A DNA stretch of 64,000 nt from Verrucomicrobium spinosum DSM 4136 = JCM 18804 (GTDB taxonomy: Bacteria > Verrucomicrobiota > Verrucomicrobiia > Verrucomicrobiales > Verrucomicrobiaceae), in assembly GCF_000172155.1 (NCBI RefSeq), contig NZ_ABIZ01000001.1, forward strand, positions 2,823,105 through 2,887,104, read 5' to 3'. The position numbers and the translations under genes were made by a program. The number at the start of each line of letters is the position of its first letter. Within the stretch, counting starts at the first letter, position 1. The notes beneath the pieces are model-generated. The model searched no databases. It worked only from the letters and a program-made list of their open reading frames with translations, and was not told the origin of the DNA. This document shows positions 17,210 through 24,895 of this stretch, one piece after another.

Positions 17210-17871
17210 CTCTCTGCCACCAACCGATACGCTCCCAGCTGGGACGTGCTCTCCCGCACGGTCCAAATCGTTTGATCCAGGTGCAGCAGCTTGGGCAGTT
17301 CCCCGACTCTGAATCCCGCCTGGATGCTGCGGGCCATGTCGAACATGGTCACATGGTTGAAGCCCAGCACGGCATTCAGCAGGCGTCCCTTCCACAGATG
17401 AATCGAATGTCGGGCGGGTTCGCTGACAATCAGCAACCGGGCGCGGTGCAGCCGACGGCCCAGGATTGCGAGCTGATCGTCCTGGAAATGGTGTAGAATA
17501 AGATTGGCCACCACGATGTCTGCCTCGCGCAGAGCATTGGCGGCGGGTCCTTCTGCCAAGAAGTCTCCTTGAAGCCAGCCAGTCCCACTGGGAAGGCTGT
17601 GGAGCGGGGGAGGGGCGAGATCCAGTCCGGTCCAGCGGCTGGCCAGATCTGGGTGCGCTGGAGCCAGGTAGCGAACCAGGGCACCGTCACCAGCACCCAG
17701 TTCCACGGCCTTCTCACCGGCTCTGGCGTTTCGACCCAGCTCCTTCCGGATCCAGCGGAAGCTGCCCATGATGGTGTTTAAAAAACGGATGTCTGCTCGG
17801 CTGAGCAGGGCATCAGGATGATCGTGAGGCAGGGAATCCAGAATTTCGGGCTCAACCAGACGTGCTCGCAT
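17194..17871 (-). CDS. class I SAM-dependent methyltransferase
   Basis: 225 residues. The SAM-binding motif I is AVELGAGDGALVRYL (about 53-67), followed by WTGLDLAPPP (motif II acidic residue) and ADIVVANLILHHFQDD (motif IV, typical of small-molecule methyltransferases). The N-terminus VEPEILDSLPHDHPDALLSRADIRFLNTIMG is a block I associate with methyltransferases found beside type III polyketide synthases and FAD-dependent oxidoreductases, but no such partners are nearby. The substrate is unknown. The 3' end is formed by a heptamer repeat. Confidence 0.8.
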   Translation of the reverse strand: MRARLVEPEILDSLPHDHPDALLSRADIRFLNTIMGSFRWIRKELGRNARAGEKAVELGAGDGALVRYLAPAHPDLASRWTGLDLAPPPLHSLPSGTGWLQGDFLAEGPAANALREADIVVANLILHHFQDDQLAILGRRLHRARLLIVSEPARHSIHLWKGRLLNAVLGFNHVTMFDMARSIQAGFRVGELPKLLHLDQTIWTVRESTSQLGAYRLVAERVLSA

Positions 17872-18090
17872 GCGGGAAAAAGGAATGGCATTCTGCCTTC
17901 AGGTCAACTTTGCTGCCAAAATCAGGATGCAATATGTCCAAATGAGGATGTCATGAGGGTGTGACTTCTTGGAGTAGGCTGGCCCGCAAGGTCTGGACTT
18001 TTCCACACGTTTTCCTCGTCCCCGTTTCCACAACCTGATTTGGATCCGTCCGGGTTGCGGTTGTTCGCAGGGTTTTGCATTCCCAAGGAT

Positions 18091-18121
18091 CCTCCTCCTC
18101 CTCCTCTTCTTCTTCTTCCTC
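18091..18121. repeat. CCT/CTT microsatellite in a 5' leader
   Basis: A pure pyrimidine run made of about five cct and four ctt triplets ends 12 bp before the ATG of the gene at 18134. There is no Shine-Dalgarno sequence between them. Slippage here would change leader length without changing the protein. Confidence 0.85.
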
Positions 18122-18133
18122 ATCCATTCTGCC

Positions 18134-18778
18134 ATGAAACACCACTGGACCACCCGCACGTCTGCTCTGATTGCATCCCTCTTGCTGCCCTTGACCTTGT
18201 CGGCTGAACCCAAGAAGTTCGTCTTCGACAGCGAAGCCTGGGACGAAGGGGAACCGCCCGCAGAAGTTTTTGTGGTAGAAGGCAAGTTCAGCATTGTCGC
18301 GAAAGACGGCAACAAAGGCATTCAGATCGGGGTGGGAGAACTCGTGGAGGCCAATGCACTGCTGGGTGATTCCGCCCGTGGCAGCGCCACCATTGAAGCT
18401 AAAGTCTTTGCCACCAAGCAAGGAAGGAGCTTTCCCCGTTTTGCCATCGGCGTGCACGGGCAGAGCGGTTATCGCCTGACGGTGTTTCCTGCCAAGAAGG
18501 AACTTCAACTCATCAAACAAGAAGAGGTTGTGAAGTCCATCCCTTACACTTGGACCAGCGACGCCTGGCTGAAGATGAAACTGGAAGCCAGAAAAGTTGC
18601 AGAAGGCGAATGGACAGTGACGGGCAAGGTGTGGCCTGCGACGGAGGCAGAGCCTGCAGAAGCTCAATTTACGGTGGAAGACACCACTCTCAAAGGGCAG
18701 GGCAAATGCTCCATCTGGGGCACGCCATTCTCCAACACACCGATCCTCTTTGATGACGTGAAAGTCGAGGTGGAGTAG
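18134..18778 (+). CDS. secreted LamG/ConA-like (DUF1080-related) protein
   Basis: 214 residues. A signal peptide (about 1-24, LIASLLLPLTLSA) precedes a single beta-rich domain of ~185 residues. Blocks such as ATIEAKVFATKQGRSFPRFA, GYRLTVFPAKKELQL and the closing FSNTPILFDDVKVEVE resemble the concanavalin-like jelly roll of 3-keto-disaccharide hydrolase (DUF1080) proteins common in this phylum. Those often bind or cleave glycans, but catalytic residues cannot be assigned here. It is monocistronic, with a terminator 24 bp after the stop. Confidence 0.75.
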   Translation: MKHHWTTRTSALIASLLLPLTLSAEPKKFVFDSEAWDEGEPPAEVFVVEGKFSIVAKDGNKGIQIGVGELVEANALLGDSARGSATIEAKVFATKQGRSFPRFAIGVHGQSGYRLTVFPAKKELQLIKQEEVVKSIPYTWTSDAWLKMKLEARKVAEGEWTVTGKVWPATEAEPAEAQFTVEDTTLKGQGKCSIWGTPFSNTPILFDDVKVEVE

Positions 18779-18801
18779 GCCTTGCAACAACCTTGCTTGG
18801 G

Positions 18802-18842
18802 ACACCTTCGGGCGCGGATCTCCATCCGCCCGAAGGTGTTTT
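18802..18842 (+). terminator. rho-independent terminator after the gene at 18134
   Basis: A long stem pairs acaccttcgggc with gcccgaaggtgt (extended by ggat/atcc with a small bulge) and is followed by tttt. Confidence 0.85.
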
Positions 18843-18973
18843 CGTTCAGGCTCGTAGAGATGAAATAGGGGGGCGGGAAAAAATGTCGAAAAAGATGCAT
18901 TTTGAGTTTGCACAAATCAGGAGTTCATGTACTCTTTTGACCTTCCCGAACGGCAACGAACGGGGCGAAGGTT

Positions 18974-19050
18974 GGAGCGGTAGCTCAATTGGTTAGAGCG
19001 CTGCCCTGTCACGGCAGAGGTTGCGGGTTCGAGTCCCGTCCGTTCCGCCA
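18974..19050 (+). tRNA. tRNA-Asp (anticodon GTC)
   Basis: A complete cloverleaf of 77 nt. The acceptor stem pairs ggagcgg with ccgttcc (one G-T pair), the D-arm is tagctcaattggttagagc, the anticodon stem ctgcc/ggcag encloses the loop ctgtcac with anticodon GTC at 19008-19010, and the T-arm is gcgggttcgagtcccgt. The 3' CCA is encoded. Confidence 0.97.
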
Positions 19051-19211
19051 ATCTTCGCAACTGAGGGGGGCAGATAAGTCCTCAAACCGGAACAAAACAG
19101 GTCCGGCATTCCAATCGGTATTTCCTAGAATCCCGGGTTCCTGCTTTGCCTTCGTGCGCGGGGGAGAAATTTTCTGAAGCGCAGTTTCCGGGTTGTCGGC
19201 GAATAACCGAC

Positions 19212-19940
19212 ATGCAACCTCACACTGATCTCCCCCGGGCAAGTCACGTCCCGGTCATTCCGGAACGGATGACCTCGCTGGATCTCATGTGTTGCCGGCA
19301 GGTGACAGAGCTCCCCGCTGGTCCTGACTGGATCTATGAGATGAAGTTGCGGGGTTTCAGAGTCACGGCCTTGAAATCAGCAGAGGAGGCGTGGCTGGTT
19401 TCCCGGAACCACTTGTCCTTGGGGGAGCAGTTTCCGGAGATCATCAAGGCGTTGCAGGCTCTTCCTTGCGACCAGGCGCTGGTGGATGGTCAGTTGGTGG
19501 CCTTGGATGAGTCTGGTTGCGTGTGTGGTTGCCCGGTTGAGATGTCGGGCAGAGGGCAGCGTCCGGCGGCGGTTGGCCTGGTGGTGTTTGATCTGCTGGA
19601 ACTGGATGGCCGCTACATGCAGGGCCTCCCACTGGGCGTAAGGAAACAACGCATGTCGGCCCTGCTCGCTGGCGCGCCCCAGGGCGTGGTTGCCGCAGTT
19701 GACCTCGCGGGCACCCCTCAGGATCTTCTGGAGCAGGCCAGGATGGCTGGGCAGCCGGGTATCGTCGCCAAACGTCGGGACTCCACCTATGAGGAGGGGC
19801 GCCGTACGATGGAGTGGCTGAAATGTCTGGTCCCCGCCGAGGCGGGCCAGGCAAGGAGCGGATTCATCACCCATTTCTGTGTTGGTCAGGTGAAGGATGT
19901 GATGCCGCTGAAAGATGAATCCGTGCGCCGCGCGGCCTGA
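19212..19940 (+). CDS. degenerate LigD-like ATP-dependent DNA ligase adenylation domain
   Basis: 242 residues from ATG 19212. The order of motifs follows the adenylation domain of LigD-type ligases: GPDWIYEMKLRGFR (motif I region, residues 38-50), SRNHLSLGEQFPEI, VDGQLVALDESG, VVFDLLELDG and GIVAKRRDSTYEEGRR (motif IV). The motif I lysine (K45) is kept, but the expected aspartate after it is R47, the acidic residue of DGE is Q94, and the motif IV glutamate is missing (PG instead of EG). There is no OB-fold and no polymerase or nuclease domain. The protein is probably not an active ligase; it may be a decaying paralogue or a repurposed nucleotide- or DNA-binding protein. Confidence 0.72.
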   Translation: MQPHTDLPRASHVPVIPERMTSLDLMCCRQVTELPAGPDWIYEMKLRGFRVTALKSAEEAWLVSRNHLSLGEQFPEIIKALQALPCDQALVDGQLVALDESGCVCGCPVEMSGRGQRPAAVGLVVFDLLELDGRYMQGLPLGVRKQRMSALLAGAPQGVVAAVDLAGTPQDLLEQARMAGQPGIVAKRRDSTYEEGRRTMEWLKCLVPAEAGQARSGFITHFCVGQVKDVMPLKDESVRRAA

Positions 19941-19942
19941 AT

Positions 19943-20021
19943 GCTCCGCTTAAGCAGTGGCCCCCCCCCCCTTGTCCTCAGGGCCTGGATATCGTGGCTG
20001 CCCCGCAGGCTTAAGTGGAGC
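19943..20021. repeat. 12-bp inverted repeat with a C11 run in the loop
   Basis: gctccgcttaag (19943-19954) pairs with cttaagtggagc (20010-20021), with one G-T pair. The loop contains a run of eleven C (19961-19971). It starts right after the stop of the ligase-like gene, so it may act in 3'-end formation. The remainder up to 20236 is AT-rich with no gene visible. Confidence 0.5.
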
Positions 20022-20236
20022 AATGGGCTCATTGATGCCCCGGATTCTTCGTCCTCATGAAGCTTGCAGCGGTCATTACCTGCGTTTTTTTCGTCTGGAT
20101 AATGGTCTTATTTTGCGCATGATCTTTATCATTCATGCAAAAACTGCTTGTATCTCACCATGAATGGGGGCTAAGGGGGAGTCTTATATTGAGTAAGTAG
20201 TGCGTTTTTTGTCATGCCAACTAGAATAAGAATTGT

Positions 20237-20491
20237 ATGATCTCATCCAAGCAACCATCCGTGGAACAACTTAAGAAGGCGGTCGCAATCGCCGAGAAAA
20301 TCAAAGAACTCGAAACCCAGCTCTCCGAGTTGCTCGGTGGCGGAGCTCCTGCTCCCGTCGTTGCCCGTGGTCGCAAGCCCAAGGCAGTCAAGGTTGAAAG
20401 CGGTCGGAAGGCCCGCAACATCTCCCCTGAAGGTCGCGCTCGCATCGCAGCTGCGCAGAAGGCCCGCTGGGCCAAGGCCAGAAAGGGCTGA
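20237..20491 (+). CDS. small basic coiled-coil protein, unknown
   Basis: 84 residues. The N-terminal half (KAVAIAEKIKELETQLSELL) is a short amphipathic coiled coil. The C-terminal half is basic and ends in SPEGRARIAAAQKARWAKAR, a motif I associate with many small proteins of Verrucomicrobia and Planctomycetes. The charge pattern suggests nucleic-acid binding, but that is inference. The upstream 200 bp are AT-rich and could hold the promoter; a strong hairpin follows. Confidence 0.72.
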   Translation: MISSKQPSVEQLKKAVAIAEKIKELETQLSELLGGGAPAPVVARGRKPKAVKVESGRKARNISPEGRARIAAAQKARWAKARKG

Positions 20492-20514
20492 TCCGCCAGC
20501 TAAAAAGCCCCGTT

Positions 20515-20539
20515 GGGCTGGAGGTTCACCCTCCAGCCC
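20515..20539. terminator. bidirectional hairpin between convergent genes
   Basis: A perfect 10-bp stem (gggctggagg with cctccagccc) and a 5-nt loop lie between the convergent genes at 20237 and 20576. An aaaaa run before the stem would serve as the U-tract for the minus-strand gene. Confidence 0.7.
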
Positions 20540-20575
20540 GGCTTCCCGCCTTGGGACTTTGGCCCTGGCTGGATG

Positions 20576-21292
20576 TTACATTTTAAAATCCAGCACAAAC
20601 ACCTGTGCCGGACGCTTGGCTTGAAGTCTCAAGCAGGGCTCGTCATGCGCGAGAGCCGCATCTCCCGCAGCCAGTAGCTTCCCGCAGCACCAAACATCTC
20701 CTGAGGTTAGTTTGATCCAGGCATGGTGCCCTGCGCCATGAGATCTCCGCCACCGTTGGCCGTGGTGCAGTGTTGCGTGCCACAGTGCTATGCCTGGGGG
20801 GCTGCGCAGATGGTCGGGACCTCCGCTGGGGCAGGCCAGCCATCTGGGGGTATAGGCGTCACCTAAAGGTGGGGAGTGATGTGCCTGAGTTTTGGTCTTC
20901 CGAGCCGGACCGCAGCCAGCTATCCAGAACCGCAACAGGTGGCTGACTTCAACGGGCGAAGGATTGTGCCATCGGTCCCCTCCAAAGGAGGCGGAATCTC
21001 GTGCGGCCAGCGGTTCCATCAGACTGGACCCAGGGGTTAGGTGAGACCGGGCCGGCGGCGGGGGAGTTAAGTGCTCTGCGACACCCTCAAGCACAAAGGT
21101 GAGTACTGTATTGGCTGTGGGTGGGGGCGTGGGTTCTACAAATGTTTCGCCAGGCAGGAGGATTGCATCCGTGATGCCAGCCAGAATCGAGGAGGGGAAG
21201 TTCGCGTCTTGGCAGGGGACTGAGGTAGTGCAGACGTGGACGCCGCCCAGATGATGGCGTTTCCGATCCGCCGCCTTGAGAATATGGATCAC
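20576..21292 (-). CDS. pirin-like bicupin that has lost its metal-binding residues
   Basis: 238 residues from a GTG at 21292 (GGAGGG upstream); this start matches the ~233-residue length and N-terminal pattern of YhaK-type pirins. In-register matches include TVLTFVLEGVAEHL (pirin: T-Y-V-L-E-G), NPSPVEVSHLLRFWIAG, HAWIKLTSGDVW and LAAGDAALAHDEP, ending VLDF. The HPHR ligand block before the V-L-E-G motif reads TPPPT, and the second His/Glu pair is also gone. Pirins need these ligands for iron binding and quercetinase activity. It is therefore either an inactive paralogue or an early pseudogene without frame disruption; Pro/His-rich stretches favour decay. Confidence 0.6.
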   Translation of the reverse strand: MIHILKAADRKRHHLGGVHVCTTSVPCQDANFPSSILAGITDAILLPGETFVEPTPPPTANTVLTFVLEGVAEHLTPPPPARSHLTPGSSLMEPLAARDSASFGGDRWHNPSPVEVSHLLRFWIAGCGPARKTKTQAHHSPPLGDAYTPRWLACPSGGPDHLRSPPGIALWHATLHHGQRWRRSHGAGHHAWIKLTSGDVWCCGKLLAAGDAALAHDEPCLRLQAKRPAQVFVLDFKM

Positions 21293-21481
21293 GGGCGAGC
21301 ATGGCCCTCCCGACCCGGTCTGGGAAAGACCTTCTCGGCACTGTGAGCATAGTCTTGACGTATGCTCCACAGGCATGGCTTCTGCTTGGCTGAAAAGGAA
21401 TGGGCAGAGTCAGCGTGGACAAATTCGGGAGGTGTGTTAATTTTGTGACTTGTTTTTGAGAAGGGTTACCCATCTCGCTAG

Positions 21482-22453
21482 ATGTCGCAGCGACTTTACA
21501 AGGCAGTGGTTGGCGGGCTCGATCCGGTCTTGACCGGAAGTGGGGAAATGTCTGCACGCTGGACCGCCGAGTTGCTCCTTTCTCTGGACTGGTGCCGCAT
21601 TGTGGAGCTGGCACGGGCGATGGCCCTTTTCGGCGGATTTGAGCTAGGCTCTACGACCGTGCGAATGGATGGCGCGGCGGACTTTACCATGACGCGCGGC
21701 AAGGGTGCGCACGCGCGGCGTTACCGTGTGCGGCTGGCGGAGTGGAACCAGTGGCAGGCGACGGTGGCCGGTGTGGAGGAGTTCGCCCAGACGCTCAAGA
21801 AGGAGAAGCACCGCAATACCCGCGGTGTGTTGCTGGCCCCGGGTGGCTTTTCGGCCTCTGCCCTCCACCTTGCGAGGCAGCGCCAGATCGAGACCGTGGA
21901 TGCCGATGTACTCGCGGCCCGGCTCAATGAGCTGCCGGAGACGCACAGCGTCTTCTTTTATGAAACTGGAACCCTGGGGGACTATGGCAGTCCCACGTGT
22001 CCCGCCTGCATGAAGCGCATGGAACTCCTGCCGGAGCCTCGGCCGCAAACGCCGGGTCGGGTTTCCGCCCTCCCGGACCTCAGCTATCGCACGAGTGACA
22101 TCGTGGCCGAAGTGGTGGCCGCCCGGAGAATCGAAATCCACCGCAACTGCGAAGTGTATTTCCTTCGTGAGGTGCATGCGCGGGACGTGATCGTCCACGG
22201 GCACGCGGTGGGCAACTTTGTGTGCGATGGGTGTTTGCTCCTCAATCCAGGCAGCGTGGCCGAGGGCACCGTCGCCGCCCGCTCGGTGATGGTCCGGCCT
22301 GGGGCAGTGTTGAACGGTGAGGCCCGCATCCTGCAGGGCGCACCCGAATCCCTTGCCCAGGAATCCCCTTCCTTGACTTGGCGCTGCGCCAACCGGTCAC
22401 CCAATGCCAAGCTGCGTGCGAAGTGCGAGCAGGTGATGTTTAGGATGCATTGA
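21482..22453 (+). CDS. fusion of an Mrr-type nuclease fold with a bactofilin domain
   Basis: 323 residues. Residues ~35-150 follow the Mrr restriction endonuclease-like fold: DGAADF (D67) for the catalytic aspartate strand, RVRLAEW (82-88) where active enzymes read V-Q-C-K-R-W, and GVLLAPGGFSASALHLA then IETVDADVLAARLNEL for the final strands and helices. The lysine of the Q-x-K motif is absent, so cleavage activity is doubtful. A CPAC knuckle (173-176) follows. Residues ~215-285 (VHARDVIVHGHAVGNFVC, GTVAARSVMVRPGAVLNG) are a short run of bactofilin beta-helix repeats, a polymer-forming cytoskeletal domain. The gene is monocistronic. A DNA-tethering cytoskeletal role is speculation. Confidence 0.7.
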   Translation: MSQRLYKAVVGGLDPVLTGSGEMSARWTAELLLSLDWCRIVELARAMALFGGFELGSTTVRMDGAADFTMTRGKGAHARRYRVRLAEWNQWQATVAGVEEFAQTLKKEKHRNTRGVLLAPGGFSASALHLARQRQIETVDADVLAARLNELPETHSVFFYETGTLGDYGSPTCPACMKRMELLPEPRPQTPGRVSALPDLSYRTSDIVAEVVAARRIEIHRNCEVYFLREVHARDVIVHGHAVGNFVCDGCLLLNPGSVAEGTVAARSVMVRPGAVLNGEARILQGAPESLAQESPSLTWRCANRSPNAKLRAKCEQVMFRMH

Positions 22454-22463
22454 GGGAGGTGAC

Positions 22464-23246
22464 CTACTTGAAGTAAGTGGTGTCGCCTTTTGCGGCTATC
22501 CGACCTACCGTCTCACCCTTGATTCGAGTGTCGGTGCTACCCGGATAAGGCTTGAAGGATTCGACATGGCCATCCACGAACAGCATGTTGGCAGAGCCGT
22601 TGTGCCGGAAATGGGCGGTGTTCTCGGTTTCACTGAGGATGTAGAACTCCTCAATCATGGGCTTGCTTGGAGAGGCCGGTTGCTGGAAGGTGTTTACCTG
22701 TCCGCAGTCGCCGAACAAGATGACCTTCGCTGCGCTACGCACTTGACTCACATGCATGGGCGCACCGCCGCTGCGACCGCCCAGCAGCCAGTTGTAGCCG
22801 TAGCCGTAGCTGGCTCCTTTGAACTTCTCTTTCCACAAGGCTCCTTCATAATTGAAGCCCTGGCACACTTCGATTTTGCCCACTTCTTGAATGTAGGGGT
22901 AGAGCGGTCCCGCCGTCTTATCCAAATCGCGATCACCTTCCGCTGTCCCCGCCTTTGTGCTTTCATGGCCGAAGAACCAGGTTCGTTGACCCTTTTTGTC
23001 ACCTTTGCCATTGACCACGTAAGGCGGGAAGTACCCGTTGTTGTCATTGACGTACATGTTCACCGCAGCCGATAGCTGGCGGAGGTTGCTCGAACAATTG
23101 GCTCCGGTGGCAAAACCCCGGTAGGCGCGCCAGCCTGACATGGTGATAGTGACGAGGATGGCGATGATCGTCACCGTCACTAGCAACTCAACCAGCGTGA
23201 AGGCCGCTAGATTACGGTGGTTACCCCGGGATAGGCGATGCGTCAT
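22464..23246 (-). CDS. prepilin-type N-terminal cleavage/methylation domain protein (type II pseudopilin-like)
   Basis: 260 residues. The N-terminus has the class III leader of pilins and pseudopilins, AAFTLVELLVTVTIIAIL, with cleavage before the phenylalanine and the conserved glutamate at +5. The C-terminal ANMLFVDGHVESFKP is the H-x-G-x-x-x motif typical of the abundant pseudopilin-like proteins in Planctomycetes and Verrucomicrobia. These may assemble in the type II secretion apparatus or act as surface proteins. The ATG at 23246 overlaps the upstream stop codon by ATGA, so translation is coupled to the PEP-CTERM gene. Confidence 0.87.
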   Translation of the reverse strand: MTHRLSRGNHRNLAAFTLVELLVTVTIIAILVTITMSGWRAYRGFATGANCSSNLRQLSAAVNMYVNDNNGYFPPYVVNGKGDKKGQRTWFFGHESTKAGTAEGDRDLDKTAGPLYPYIQEVGKIEVCQGFNYEGALWKEKFKGASYGYGYNWLLGGRSGGAPMHVSQVRSAAKVILFGDCGQVNTFQQPASPSKPMIEEFYILSETENTAHFRHNGSANMLFVDGHVESFKPYPGSTDTRIKGETVGRIAAKGDTTYFK

Positions 23247-24016
23247 CGAAGGTGATTTGATGCTCTTTTGCGGCGGCGCAAGGCAAGCATGCCCGACAAG
23301 CCAGCAAAGAGAAGAAGCGCTCGTTGAGGCTCGGGAACTGCCGAATAGGAATAGACGCTCACCCCATTGCCATACTGTTGAATGAGGGTGTTGTTTCCAG
23401 TGAAGTTGGCGACAGTAGGAGTATTCTCGCTGCCCTGGATGGTGGCCATGGGCTGGTCCCATCCGTCTCCGCCGTACACCCAAGCGTCGAAAGTTACCTC
23501 GTCAATGCCGCCGTCTAAGAGGCTGCGTCCTGTGGTTCCGACTCGTCCGCTTGTCCATCCGGTGTCGGCGTAGGTACCGCTGTTCGGAGCATCGAAGGCA
23601 CCCGAGTAGCTTCCGCCCGTGTTGTAGTAGTTCCAGCCAAGAGAGTCCTCTGAGTTGGCTTCGAGGGTTTTGTCATCGGCAGAGCCAGGCAGGCCCAACC
23701 ATGTGAAAGCCGTATAGTAGTACGATGGCGGATTGAAGGTGCCGTAGTATGTAGCGTCAAGCTGGAATCCCGCTCCGACGGTGGATACCGGTCCGCTCGT
23801 GGTGCTCATCGTGCCGAAGATTGCATTCATGACGTCCTGGCCCGTTTGGAGCACATTGTTGGGATCATCAACGACCCATTTAAAAGTCTCTGCCCCTGCC
23901 GTGCTGGTATCGAAGTTCCCCTGAATCAGAAAGTAGTGCGTTGCTGCATTGCTTTGGGGGCATAGTGCAGCGGCTGCCACGACGGCTAACAGTGGGACAA
24001 GTAATCTCGATGCCAT
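23243..24016 (-). CDS. PEP-CTERM sorting-domain protein
   Basis: 257 residues from ATG 24016. A signal peptide (LLVPLLAVVAAAALC) precedes a beta-rich passenger rich in G, S, T, Y and N. It ends with SAVPEPQRALLLFAGLSGMLALRRRKRA, a textbook PEP-CTERM signal: V-P-E-P, hydrophobic segment, basic cluster. The sorting signal sends the protein to the cell surface through exosortase. It is coupled to the downstream pseudopilin-like gene by a 4-bp overlap. An in-frame TTG at 24037 is an alternative start. Confidence 0.86.
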   Translation of the reverse strand: MASRLLVPLLAVVAAAALCPQSNAATHYFLIQGNFDTSTAGAETFKWVVDDPNNVLQTGQDVMNAIFGTMSTTSGPVSTVGAGFQLDATYYGTFNPPSYYYTAFTWLGLPGSADDKTLEANSEDSLGWNYYNTGGSYSGAFDAPNSGTYADTGWTSGRVGTTGRSLLDGGIDEVTFDAWVYGGDGWDQPMATIQGSENTPTVANFTGNNTLIQQYGNGVSVYSYSAVPEPQRALLLFAGLSGMLALRRRKRASNHLR

Positions 24017-24154
24017 GGATAGAATAGGGGAGGGCAAACTGAGGTGTCTAATGTGATGCTAGACGTCGCGTTACCCTGATTTTGCCTCGCTGTCTACATT
24101 CGATTTAGACAACATTGCCCTTGTTCATCCGCGCACTTGGAGCTTCATTCCCGC

Positions 24155-24799
24155 ATGTCTCGTTCTGCTCGTTCCCAAGGTCTTTCCGCCTATGTTTGGC
24201 TGCCGCTCGTGCTGATGGTTGCGGCTCTGATCTGGCGGGTGCTTTACCAGCAGGGGATCGTTGCAGCCAACTTGGGGAATCTGAGCCCGCTCATGGCTTT
24301 TGCCTTCGCCGGGGCCATCGCCTTTCCGCGTTCGCTGCCTTGGTGGAGCTGGGCGGGGCTTTTGATTTTGGTGGACTGGGTCAGCATGGGCTCGCAGTGG
24401 TGGTCCACGGCACATGGCCGTGAGGCGGTGCTGCTCAGCTACGGCCTGTATGTGCTGGCTGCTTGGTGGGGGTCCCGACTTCGTGGCAAGGCCGGTATGG
24501 TCGATACCGTGCTGGGCACGCTAGGTTGCAGTGTTGGTTTCTATCTCGTGACGAATTCCCTGTCGTGGGCTGTCGAGTCCTACTACGCAAAGACGTGGGC
24601 TGGCTGGGTGCAGGCCTTGACGACGGGCAAGGAAGGCCTGCCGCCGACGCTGATGTTCTTCCGCAACTCTCTGATCGCCGATCTGTTGGGGGCCACGGCC
24701 ATTGTGGTGGTTTACAATTTTGAAGCCTTGGTGAGAAAGCTGCGCGTCATGCCGGTGATTGGTTGGGGGCGTCAGTCCCAGGCCGCGGTGGCGGCGTAG
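24155..24799 (+). CDS. DUF6580-type integral membrane protein
   Basis: 214 residues with five or six hydrophobic helices. The segment LGNLSPLMAFAFAGAIAFPR and the later LGTLGCSVGFYLVTNSLSW match my recollection of DUF6580, a putative transporter family resembling substrate-binding (S) components of ECF-type vitamin transporters. No ECF ATPase or T component is nearby, so a shared module or a stand-alone role is possible. The ATG at 24155 was preferred over the in-frame TTG at 24137. Confidence 0.7.
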   Translation: MSRSARSQGLSAYVWLPLVLMVAALIWRVLYQQGIVAANLGNLSPLMAFAFAGAIAFPRSLPWWSWAGLLILVDWVSMGSQWWSTAHGREAVLLSYGLYVLAAWWGSRLRGKAGMVDTVLGTLGCSVGFYLVTNSLSWAVESYYAKTWAGWVQALTTGKEGLPPTLMFFRNSLIADLLGATAIVVVYNFEALVRKLRVMPVIGWGRQSQAAVAA

Positions 24800-24895
24800 A
24801 ATGAATGACGGTAGCTGTCCAATCGGTCGCCGGGCTTGGCCAGAATGCCCCGAGGCGATGGCGAGAGGCGAATGTATCGCCATGCCATCGATTCT

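Noticed and set aside
17951-18913. Minus-strand gene with a poly-Glu stretch
   Set aside because: The glutamates come from the microsatellite read in reverse; the plus-strand gene at 18134 has a signal peptide, a domain pattern and a terminator.
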